A DNA stretch of 64,000 nucleotides, taken from contig NZ_BOMV01000082.1 in NCBI RefSeq assembly GCF_016862375.1, positions 1 to 64,000 on the forward strand, read 5' to 3'. Under the pieces are notes generated by a model that saw nothing but the letters and a program-made list of their open reading frames with translations, was not told the DNA's origin and searched no databases. Position 1 is the stretch's first letter, and every line of letters begins with the position of its first letter. Shown here one piece after another: positions 8,259 through 15,802 of the stretch. The stretch comes from Paractinoplanes rishiriensis. Its GTDB lineage: Bacteria; Actinomycetota; Actinomycetes; Mycobacteriales; Micromonosporaceae. Made by a program: the position numbers and the translations under genes.

Positions 8259-9176
8259 CCGGGCCGCGCCGGCCAACCGCACCACCTGCTCGGCCGTCAG
8301 CGAGCGCGGCCCGATCAGCTGAACGGCCGTGCCGTCCTCAAGGGTCGCCTGGACCAGCCAGAACCCCGTCGAGCGCACCAGGCGGGCCGGCCGGCCGTTG
8401 ACCGTCACCCGTTCGACCTGCTCGAAGCCCTCGACGTCCGGGCCCACGGCCGGGTCCACCGCATTCAGGCGGGACAGGCTCAGGTCGTCGGACGGGCGGT
8501 CCGGGTTGCGGTACGTCACGATCGTGCCGCCGGACTTGAAACCGCTGAGCCGCCACCCGTCCGGCACCAGGCTCAGGAACAGTTTGACCCCCACCCGCTG
8601 CGGACGGTCCTGCACCTGCGCGGCCAGCGCGCGTACGGCCTCCTCGGTGGCATAGCGATCGTTGCCCACCAGGACCAGCCACTCTCCTGGCCGCCGTTCC
8701 CAGGTCAGCTGCACGCTGGGGGCATCGCCCCCGATCCTGCCGAGGCGCGCCGGCCGGCCGTCCACCGTGGTGGCCGAGCCGAAGCCGTCCCGGGCCTGGT
8801 CCGCGTCGGTGGTGGTGAGGACGACGTTGACCGCGGTGTAGACGGCGATCAGCGGACCACCCGGATCGGCCGTGAAGGTGACCGCGCCCAGCCCGGGCAG
8901 GCGGTACGGAAATTCGGGCGCACCGGCCGCCACCAGCCGTACCGGTCCGGTGGGCGTGACCCCGACGACCGGTGGGCGTTCGCCGTCGCGGGAAGTCACG
9001 ACGATCCCACCCAGCACGAGCGCGACCAGGCCCAACCCCGCAAGAGCCGGCCGCAGCACCAAGAAGGGCCGCCGTCGCATGCCACCGAGCACCTTCGCCC
9101 GTGCCGCCGCCAGCGCCTCGTCGGTGGCCGGTGGCGCGTCCGGGCCGTACCGCCGCAGGAGTTCGATCTCGTTCAC
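8247..9176 (-). CDS. Single-pass membrane protein coupled to the ECF sigma factor (anti-sigma-like, CU044_5270-type)
   Basis: A protein of 309 residues. A short cytoplasmic segment with RRYGPDAPPATDEALAAARA is followed by one membrane helix (about 45-62) and a long extracytoplasmic domain. The GTG start at 9176 overlaps the stop codon of the sigma gene (ATGTGA), and GGAGGAG lies immediately upstream, so translation is coupled. Proteins of this kind follow SigF/ECF sigma genes in actinomycetes and are presumed sigma-regulating sensors, but no zinc-binding HxxxCxxC motif is visible, so anti-sigma activity is inferred from position only. Confidence 0.7.
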   Translation of the reverse strand: MNEIELLRRYGPDAPPATDEALAAARAKVLGGMRRRPFLVLRPALAGLGLVALVLGGIVVTSRDGERPPVVGVTPTGPVRLVAAGAPEFPYRLPGLGAVTFTADPGGPLIAVYTAVNVVLTTTDADQARDGFGSATTVDGRPARLGRIGGDAPSVQLTWERRPGEWLVLVGNDRYATEEAVRALAAQVQDRPQRVGVKLFLSLVPDGWRLSGFKSGGTIVTYRNPDRPSDDLSLSRLNAVDPAVGPDVEGFEQVERVTVNGRPARLVRSTGFWLVQATLEDGTAVQLIGPRSLTAEQVVRLAGAARSAG

Positions 9177-9760
9177 ATCTCCTCCTCGGGGAGCGTCGGA
9201 ATCTGGGTGACGGCCAACATCTCGCGGGTCTGCCGCCGGGCCCGGCTGAGGCGGGAACGGACCGTGCCGATCGGGATGTCCAGGGTCACCGCGATCTCGG
9301 CGTACGTCAGCTGTGCCCAAGCCAGCAGCAAGAGTGCGTCGCGGTCACCCGGCTTGAGCGACGCCAAGGCCGCGGCCAACTCGGCCCGGACCGCCCGCGC
9401 GTCGATCCGCTCGGCCGAGGCGTCCGCGAAATGCGGGCCGGGATCGTCCTGTCGTGCGGCCTTGGCCAGCGCGCGGTACCGGCGTTCCTCCTGGCGCAGG
9501 TGGCGGCGCAGCACGTTGGTGGCGATGCCGAACAGCCACGGCCGCACCTCGAGGCGCAGCGGCTGGTAGCCGGACCGCTTCCGGAACGCGATCAGGAACG
9601 TCTCGGCGAGCAGGTCGTCGGCCGCCGAGCCGATCCGCCGGGCCAGATAGTGGTACACCGCCGCGGCGTGCCGGTCGAACAGCGGCGCGAATTGTTCCGG
9701 CTCGCGCACCGACGCGCGGATCAGGTCGGCGTCGGCCACGGCCTCGTCGAGTGGGGTCAC
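9173..9760 (-). CDS. ECF-type RNA polymerase sigma factor
   Basis: A protein of 195 residues with sigma region 2 (DRHAAAVYHYLARRIGSAAD to WLFGIATNVLRRHLR) and region 4 (LKPGDRDALLLLAWAQLTYAEIAVTLDIPIGTVRSRLSRAR). The GTG at 9760 starts the conserved segment; the frame remains open upstream but the extension is low-quality. It probably directs transcription of a small envelope-related regulon. The partner membrane gene overlaps its stop codon. A divergent LLM oxidoreductase gene begins 64 bases away and could be a target. Confidence 0.88.
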   Translation of the reverse strand: MTPLDEAVADADLIRASVREPEQFAPLFDRHAAAVYHYLARRIGSAADDLLAETFLIAFRKRSGYQPLRLEVRPWLFGIATNVLRRHLRQEERRYRALAKAARQDDPGPHFADASAERIDARAVRAELAAALASLKPGDRDALLLLAWAQLTYAEIAVTLDIPIGTVRSRLSRARRQTREMLAVTQIPTLPEEEM

Positions 9761-9824
9761 GCCCGTTGATGCCCGATGCCGCGGATGCGGTTCACGGCCG
9801 ATCACGGATGGCAGAGTAGGCAGC

Positions 9825-10664
9825 ATGACCACCCTGGGCGCCATCGCGCTGCCGCGTAACCCGCCGGAACTCCTCCGGGACATCGCCCGCACCGCCGACC
9901 GCGCCGGCCTTGAGGAACTCTGGCTCTGGGAGGACTGCTTCCTCAGCGGCGGTATCTCGGCGACCGCGGCCGCCCTGGCCTGGACCGACAACCTCCGGGT
10001 CGGCATCGGGATCATGCCCGTTCCGTTCCGCAACGTGGCCGCCTGCGCCATGGAGATCGCCACGCTGTGCCGGATGTTCGGCGACCGGGCGATGCCCGGC
10101 ATCGGCCACGGCGTCCAGGACTGGATGGGCCAGGTGGGGGCTCGCCCGGCGTCGCCACTCACGCTTTTTAGGGAGTACGCTGCGGCGCTGCGCTCGCTGT
10201 TGCACGGCGACTCGGTGACTACTCAGGGCCGGTACGTGAATTTGGACGCCGTGCGCCTGGACTGGCCGCCCGCCCAGCCGCCGAAGATCTACGTGGGCGC
10301 GACCGGCCCGAAGACGCTGGCGCTGGCCGGCGAGGTGGGCGACGGCACCATCCTGACCGGCGGCACGTCGCCCGCCGGGGTCGCGAAGGCCCGTGGGCAC
10401 ATCGCCGCGACCGGCCCGCACGAGCTGGTCGTGTTCGTACCGGCGGCGTTCGGCCCCGACGGCGCGTCCCGCCTGGCCGAGCAGCAGCGCGCGGAAAAAA
10501 CGGACGTTCCCGGCGTGTCCGGCTCGCCCGCCGAGATGGCCGAGGCGCTGCGGGAGTACGTCGCGGCCGGCGCTACCAGGCTGATCCTGCAACCGGCCTT
10601 CGACGAGCCGGACCCGGCCGGCTTTGTGGCGCGCGTCACGGAGCTGCGTCCCCTGCTCGACTGA
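9825..10664 (+). CDS. LLM-class flavin/F420-dependent oxidoreductase
   Basis: A protein of 279 residues with the luciferase-like TIM-barrel pattern: N-terminal AIALPRNPPELLRDIARTADRAGLEELWLWED, then NLRVGIGIMPVPFRNV and a PPKIYVGATGPKTLALAGEVGDG strand-loop typical of F420-dependent reductases. Length is slightly short of the usual 300-350 residues but both conserved ends are present. It probably performs a redox reaction using F420 or FMN; the substrate is unknown. Confidence 0.87.
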   Translation: MTTLGAIALPRNPPELLRDIARTADRAGLEELWLWEDCFLSGGISATAAALAWTDNLRVGIGIMPVPFRNVAACAMEIATLCRMFGDRAMPGIGHGVQDWMGQVGARPASPLTLFREYAAALRSLLHGDSVTTQGRYVNLDAVRLDWPPAQPPKIYVGATGPKTLALAGEVGDGTILTGGTSPAGVAKARGHIAATGPHELVVFVPAAFGPDGASRLAEQQRAEKTDVPGVSGSPAEMAEALREYVAAGATRLILQPAFDEPDPAGFVARVTELRPLLD

Positions 10665-10747
10665 CCGACGCCGCGCTGCCCCGTACCGGATCTGCAGTTT
10701 GGATAGCCTCGGCCCCGAATAAGTTGATCATTTACTGGGAGGGCGTC

Positions 10748-11536
10748 GTGACCCGCTTCGTGGCCATCGGGGACAGCTTCACCGAGGGGCTCGGCGATGC
10801 ACAGCCGGACGGTTCGGTGCGCGGCTGGGCCGACCTGGTGGCGGCCGGCCTGGCCGCCGGCCGGAAAGAGACGGTCCAGTACGCGAATCTGGCCATCCGC
10901 GGCCGTTTGCTGGAGCCGATCGTCAATGAGCAGTTGGAGGCCGCGCTGGCCCTGTCGCCGACACCTACCCTGCTCACGCTGAACGGCGGCGGCAACGACA
11001 TGCTGCGCCCCGGCGGCGACATGTCCCGCCTGGTCAGGCTCACCGAGCACGCGGTACAGCGCTGCGCCGAGGCAGGCGTCCGGATGGTCCTGCTGACCGG
11101 CGCCGACCCGTCCGACCGCCTCCCGTTGGGCGCGATGATGCGCCGCCGTGGCGAGGCGCTGACCCAGGCGGTGGCCGACATCGCCACCCGCTACGACATC
11201 ACCCTGGTAAACGTCTTCCACGACCCGGAAATCCGCCGGGCGGGCTACTGGTCCCCCGACCGCCTGCACCTGAACACCTGCGGCCACCGCAGAGTGGCAG
11301 GCTTGGTGCTGACCGCCCTGGGCCACGAAACAGCAGCCCACGTGATCGACCCGGGCCCCGTGGAGTCCCGGCGTGTGCTGGCCGAGGCCCGCTACTACCG
11401 CGAACACGTCCTACCGTGGGTGAACCGCCGTTTGAGGGGCCGCTCCTCAGGCGACAACCGAACCGGCAAGTACCTCAATTGGGTGGCCATCGAGGCCACC
11501 CAGCCGTCCGACCAGCCCACCACCGAGGCCGTTTAG
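10748..11536 (+). CDS. SGNH/GDSL-family hydrolase (esterase/lipase)
   Basis: A protein of 262 residues. Block I FVAIGDSFTEGLGD holds the nucleophilic Ser near residue 10, GGGND is block III, and DRLHLNTCGH supplies the catalytic Asp and His. No signal peptide is visible, so it should be cytoplasmic. GTG at 10748 was chosen because GGGAGGG lies 6 bases upstream; a more distal ATG at 10724 would add an unsupported segment. The C-terminal 40 residues are basic and not part of the fold. Substrate unknown. Confidence 0.88.
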   Translation: MTRFVAIGDSFTEGLGDAQPDGSVRGWADLVAAGLAAGRKETVQYANLAIRGRLLEPIVNEQLEAALALSPTPTLLTLNGGGNDMLRPGGDMSRLVRLTEHAVQRCAEAGVRMVLLTGADPSDRLPLGAMMRRRGEALTQAVADIATRYDITLVNVFHDPEIRRAGYWSPDRLHLNTCGHRRVAGLVLTALGHETAAHVIDPGPVESRRVLAEARYYREHVLPWVNRRLRGRSSGDNRTGKYLNWVAIEATQPSDQPTTEAV

Positions 11537-11998
11537 CCGGCTTCCGGGGGGTGTCGAGGTTCGCGCTCCCTTCCCGGACGGCCGAATCACGACGACCGCC
11601 GAAGCCGCAGGCGCCCCGGCATCGAGGGCCATGCCGTACCCGACAGACGTTGACCGTGGCCGGTGGCCTTCCCACCATGATCCGCCCCGCCGGGCAACGA
11701 CAGCGAATCGTGGCTCGGACACCACCCGCTTCGGTGGCGTCCGGGGTCAAGGTCCGGAGCCGGGCCTCCTTCGCCGTCGAGTCCGACCGCAACCCGTGGG
11801 TAATACGCGCTCGTCCAGGCCCTTTGCCGCGGACGTCACCTTTGGCACCCGTCCGCGACGCGATGTTGTCGATCTGCTGTCGGGGTTGACCGCTCGACTA
11901 TCGCCATTGTCCGTTTGCGTGGGTTATGCGCGGCGATCGCTGCGGGCGCGGTGGGCGTGTGGGTGGTCGCGCAGCCGGCGGCGTGCGTGGGTGGCCGG
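11537..11998. other. Intergenic region without a supported gene
   Basis: Some 460 bases separate the convergent hydrolase and GNAT genes. Frames open here are Arg/Pro-rich, lack ribosome-binding sites and overlap each other; no repeat, hairpin of note or RNA gene was recognised. It may be remnant sequence. Confidence 0.5.
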
Positions 11999-12538
11999 TC
12001 AGGCTGGGGTCAGGAGGCGTTGGCGGATGTGGTCGTGGTGGAGGACGGCGCCTACGCGGAAGCGCTTGGTGCCGATGATCGCGAAGCCGTGTTTGGCGTA
12101 GAAGTTGGCGGCTCGGTGGTTTTGCTGGTTTACGCCCAGCCAGCAGGTGTCGGCTCCGGTCGTGGCTGCCTCCGTCAGGGTTGCGGTCATCAGGGCTGCG
12201 GCGGTGCCGGAGCCGTGTCGGTCTGCGGACACGTAGAACTTGCTCAGTTCGATGCTGGTCTTCTCGTCGACTACGGCGGCCACGTCGGGGTCCGCTATCG
12301 GGCCGGTTACCAGCATCGAGTAGCCGACGGGGGTGTCGTCGGCCGCGGCGATCAGGAGGATCCGGTCGGGGTCCGCCAGATAGCGCTCAAAGGCCTCCCG
12401 GGACAGGTGTCCCGCAATGAACGCATCGATGTCGGTCTGCAGCGTGCCGGGCGGGCAGGCCAGCCCGAAGGTCTGTGCCGCCAGGTCGTGCAGCAGGCCG
12501 GCGTCGGCGAGATCCGCTCGACGGGTCGTGATCCACAT
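11999..12538 (-). CDS. GNAT-family N-acetyltransferase
   Basis: A protein of 179 residues with the GNAT layout: N-terminal ITTRRADLADAGLLHDLAAQTF, the central SIELSKFYVSADRHGSGTAAALM that forms the acetyl-CoA pyrophosphate loop, and NHRAANFYAKHGFAIIGTKRF at the end. Acceptor unknown. The ATG at 12538 lies 8 bases from TAAACT with no Shine-Dalgarno sequence, suggesting a leaderless transcript. It is divergent from the GH20 gene with only 25 bases between starts. Confidence 0.87.
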   Translation of the reverse strand: MWITTRRADLADAGLLHDLAAQTFGLACPPGTLQTDIDAFIAGHLSREAFERYLADPDRILLIAAADDTPVGYSMLVTGPIADPDVAAVVDEKTSIELSKFYVSADRHGSGTAAALMTATLTEAATTGADTCWLGVNQQNHRAANFYAKHGFAIIGTKRFRVGAVLHHDHIRQRLLTPA

Positions 12539-12552
12539 GGAAAGACAGTTTA
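12539..12552 (-). promoter_or_regulatory. Candidate leaderless -10 element of the GNAT gene
   Basis: TAAACT (12552-12547 on the minus strand) is followed by 8 bases and the ATG. It also sits in the putative ribosome-binding region of the divergent GH20 gene. Confidence 0.45.
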
Positions 12553-12563
12553 AGGTTTCACCC

Positions 12564-14039
12564 GTGCGTGCTCTCACGATGCGACAGCTCGGTGATGTCA
12601 TCCCCCTTCCCGTGTCGGTGCGGCCCGACCCGTCCGGAAACTTCCGGATCGAGCCAGGCCTGGCGGTGAGCACCGTCCCGGCGGCCGCTGGCGTCGCCGA
12701 GCAGCTGGCGGAGCTGCTGCGACACGCCACCGGACTGCCGGTCCCCTTGGCGGACGGTGGTTCGGTGCGAATTCTGCTCGGGGGGTACGACAAAAATCCG
12801 GAGGCCTACCGCCTGGAGATCACGGCCGACGGTGTCACGCTCAGCGCGTCCGCCAACCGCGGCCTGTTCGCCGGCATCCAGACGCTGCGCCAACTCCTAC
12901 CGCCGACCGGCGGCGCCGGTCTCACCGCTGAGGTGGTCCTGCCCGGCGGAACTATCGAGGATGCGCCGCGATTCGGGTACCGCGGCACGATGCTCGATCT
13001 GGCCCGGCATTTCTTCCGCCCGGACGAGATCAAGTCCTACCTCGACGCGATCGTGCAGTTCAAGATCAACCATCTGCACCTGCATCTCACCGACGACCAG
13101 GGCTGGCGACTGGAGATTCCGGGCTGGCCGCGGCTCACCGCGATCAGCGGCGGTCCGGGCACCGGCTGCGACGGCGAGGGACCGGGGTTCTTCACCGCTG
13201 ATGAGTATCGCGACCTGGTCGCGTACGCGGAAAGGCTTTTTGTCACGATCGTGCCGGAGATCGACCTGCCCGGGCACGTGAACGCCGTGCAGGTGGCCTA
13301 TCCCGAGCTGACCCGGGATGGCATGCCGGTGGGGCCGCGGACCGACGCCGAGGTGGGCTACAGTTCGCTCGTCGCTGGCAAAGAGGAGACGTACGCGTTC
13401 GTCGAGGACGTGTTACGCGAGGTGGCCGCACTGACCCCTGGGCCATACCTGCACATCGGCGGTGACGAGGCGTTCTCGACGCCGCCGGAGGACTACCGGA
13501 CGTTCCTCGAGCGGGTGCTGCCCATGGTGGGCCGGTACGGCAAGAGAGTGATCGGCTGGCACGAGATGGCGGCTGTCGAGCTGCCGGCCGACGCGATTGC
13601 TCAGTATTGGCGGATCGAACCCGCCGAGGACGGTGTGGCGCGGGCGGCGGCCCGTGGTCATCAGGTGATCATGTCGCCGGCGGATCGCGTCTACCTCGAC
13701 ATGAAGTATGAGAAGAGCACCCGGCTCGGGCTGGACTGGGCGGGCCTGGTCGGTGTGGAGCGGTCATACGACTGGGACCCGGCGGACCGGCTGCCCGGCG
13801 TGGGCGAGGAGTCAGTGCTCGGCGTTGAGGCGCCGCTCTGGTCGGAGACGCTGCGGAGCATGGCCGACGTGCAGTACATGGCGTTTCCGCGGCTGGCGGC
13901 TGTCGCGGAAGTGGGCTGGACGCCGCGCGCCGCACGGGACTGGCCGTCGTTCCGGCGGCGGCTGGGCGAGTTCGGCCCGCGATGGGCAGCGCAGGGGATC
14001 AACTTCTACCGATCCCCGGAGATCGACTGGCCGGAGTAG
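12564..14039 (+). CDS. Beta-N-acetylhexosaminidase, glycoside hydrolase family 20
   Basis: A protein of 491 residues. A GH20b-like N-terminal domain (about 1-140) precedes the TIM barrel, which begins RGTMLDLARHFFRPDEIKSY and includes NHLHLHLTDDQGWR. The catalytic Asp301-Glu302 pair lies in HIGGDEAF, as needed for substrate-assisted cleavage of GlcNAc or GalNAc. No signal peptide is seen, so the enzyme may be cytoplasmic and act on imported chito-oligosaccharides. GTG at 12564 is preferred (AAGG 8 bases upstream); ATG at 12579 is the alternative. Confidence 0.93.
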   Translation: MRALTMRQLGDVIPLPVSVRPDPSGNFRIEPGLAVSTVPAAAGVAEQLAELLRHATGLPVPLADGGSVRILLGGYDKNPEAYRLEITADGVTLSASANRGLFAGIQTLRQLLPPTGGAGLTAEVVLPGGTIEDAPRFGYRGTMLDLARHFFRPDEIKSYLDAIVQFKINHLHLHLTDDQGWRLEIPGWPRLTAISGGPGTGCDGEGPGFFTADEYRDLVAYAERLFVTIVPEIDLPGHVNAVQVAYPELTRDGMPVGPRTDAEVGYSSLVAGKEETYAFVEDVLREVAALTPGPYLHIGGDEAFSTPPEDYRTFLERVLPMVGRYGKRVIGWHEMAAVELPADAIAQYWRIEPAEDGVARAAARGHQVIMSPADRVYLDMKYEKSTRLGLDWAGLVGVERSYDWDPADRLPGVGEESVLGVEAPLWSETLRSMADVQYMAFPRLAAVAEVGWTPRAARDWPSFRRRLGEFGPRWAAQGINFYRSPEIDWPE

Positions 14040-14160
14040 GGGCCGGCGCCCCGCCGGCCGGGTGGCGGTCCTGTCGGCTGGGTGGCGGTCCTGTCGGCTG
14101 GGTGGTGCCCCGTCGGCTGGGTGGTGGCCCCGCCGGCCGGGTGGCGGCCAGCGCCCCACG
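14040..14160 (+). repeat. About 20-bp GC-rich tandem repeat directly after the GH20 gene; rest of gap empty
   Basis: Five imperfect copies of a GTCGGCTGGGTGGCGGTCCT-type unit begin within 15 bases of the stop codon. The remainder of the gap to 14450 shows only a short direct duplication near 14291-14312 (GTTCCGGCGCAAC-like) and no gene. Confidence 0.75.
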
Positions 14161-14450
14161 GCCCACTCGAGAGCTTGCCTGGACAGCCACCCGACCGGCG
14201 ATCTTGACGCCGACACCACCCGCGCCGGCGGCCCGCCTCGCCGCAGCTGAACGGCCGCGCAAACTGCCGATCATGTCGAGTTCGTGTTCCGGCGCAACTG
14301 TTCCGGCGCAACAGCGATTCAACAAGATCCACCGTTGCCGGGCGGAATGGGCAGTATGCGAACCTGCGCGCCGAGCAATCCCGGAGCGTGGAAGATGGTT
14401 ACCGCGATGCGGGACCCCGGATCGCGAGGCCCTCGACCCCAGACGCTGAT

Positions 14451-15650
14451 CTACCCGACGACGATCAGCGGGCCGCTGCGCACCCGAGCCGGCACTCGAC
14501 CAAGATCAATCGACAGATCCTGCGCCGGCAAATAGTACTCAAGCCGCCCCAACCGCTGCACCAACTCACCAAGCAGCGCAACCGTGATATTCTCCCCGGG
14601 ACACCGATGCCCGGTCCGTGGATCGCCGCCGCCCTGCGGGATCAGCTCGAACTCGCCGATCTGCCGCCTCAGGAAACGCTCCGGCCGGAACTCGTACGGC
14701 TCCGGCCACACCCGGGCGTCGTGGTGCTGCCCGTACACATCCAGCAGCGTGAGCGCCCCCCGCCGGATGTCCACCCGCTGAATGTGCAGGTCACGGGCCG
14801 CCCGTGCCGCCAGAAACGGCACGAACGGATAGAACCGCCGCAACTCGTGCACAAACGCCAGCGCGAAGTCATCGTCCGTCAGCCGCGCGCGATTGCCCGG
14901 CCAGCGCTCGAGGGCGTGCGCCGCAAACGCCACAAACCAGGTCACCGCCGTCGCGGGCCGGATGATGTTCAGCAACTCCACCGCCGCGGTCCGCGCATCC
15001 AGCAGACAACCGTCCGCGGTGTGATGGGCAATCGCGGACAGCGCACTCGGGAGCGGCTCCTCTCGGCGTACCGCCTCAATCAGCTCGGCCAGACGCCGCT
15101 CCTGACGCCGTCGCGCCAGGCGGGCCCGCGCATGGCGCGGTCCGAGGGCGACCGAGCCATCGACCATGGCGATCATGTCCCGGGCCTGCGCGATTCGGTC
15201 ACTCTCGTTTTCCGGTACGCCGACCCAGCGCGCGACGGTGGTCGCGATGACCTCGGCCGTAGCGTCGAACAGCGACACCGGCGGACCGCCCCGCCAGCCA
15301 TCGGCGGCCTCGTCGAACGCCTCGCCGACCATCTTCGCGAGGATGTCGACGCCATCCTGCATGAGCAGCGCGACGAACAGGGCCTTGCGCGCCTCGTGGG
15401 CCTGGCCGTCCAGGGTGTGCACGGCGCCGCGGCCGAACAGGGTGTCGAGGACCGGGCCGGGGATGGCGCCGTGGCGCTCGAAGTTGCCTTTCTCATAGAA
15501 GAACTGGGCCGCCGCCGGTCCGCCCAGCGCGACCGCGGGCAGCCCCAGCAGACGAATCGGGACGGGCCGGCCGTGGGTGCGCCGGCGCAGGTCGGGCAGC
15601 CAGGCATAACCCTTGATCGGGGCGGTGAGTGCCTGATCGAGCAGAGGCAT
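14451..15650 (-). CDS. CYP152-type cytochrome P450 (fatty acid peroxygenase)
   Basis: A protein of 399 residues that resembles Bacillus P450 BSbeta along its length: RHGAIPGPVLDTLFG, DMVDG-like AMVDGSVALGPRH, the I-helix segment LLNIIRPATAVTWF and LIPQGGGDPRTGHRCPGE with the haem-ligand Cys350. The Arg-Pro pair in the I helix replaces the usual acid-alcohol pair and marks CYP152 enzymes, which use H2O2 and the substrate carboxylate to hydroxylate or decarboxylate fatty acids. No redox partner gene is nearby, consistent with peroxygenase use. ATG at 15650 gives an N-terminus that matches the family; an upstream TTG is possible. Confidence 0.9.
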   Translation of the reverse strand: MPLLDQALTAPIKGYAWLPDLRRRTHGRPVPIRLLGLPAVALGGPAAAQFFYEKGNFERHGAIPGPVLDTLFGRGAVHTLDGQAHEARKALFVALLMQDGVDILAKMVGEAFDEAADGWRGGPPVSLFDATAEVIATTVARWVGVPENESDRIAQARDMIAMVDGSVALGPRHARARLARRRQERRLAELIEAVRREEPLPSALSAIAHHTADGCLLDARTAAVELLNIIRPATAVTWFVAFAAHALERWPGNRARLTDDDFALAFVHELRRFYPFVPFLAARAARDLHIQRVDIRRGALTLLDVYGQHHDARVWPEPYEFRPERFLRRQIGEFELIPQGGGDPRTGHRCPGENITVALLGELVQRLGRLEYYLPAQDLSIDLGRVPARVRSGPLIVVG

Positions 15651-15802
15651 GGCCTTGCGTATCCCCTCCGGTGACGGCGCGAATCCGGCCCACAAAACTT
15701 CCTTAATTCTTCCCGGCGGCGGACTCCGCGTCTGGAGTTTCTGTCGGTGCCCCGCTCTACGCTTGCCCCGTCCCAGATTCACCCGAACCAACGGAGGTCG
15801 GT

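Noticed and set aside
11416..11889. Frame overlapping the 3' end of the SGNH hydrolase gene and the following gap
   Set aside because: It overlaps a well-supported gene, is Arg/Pro-rich and has no ribosome-binding site.
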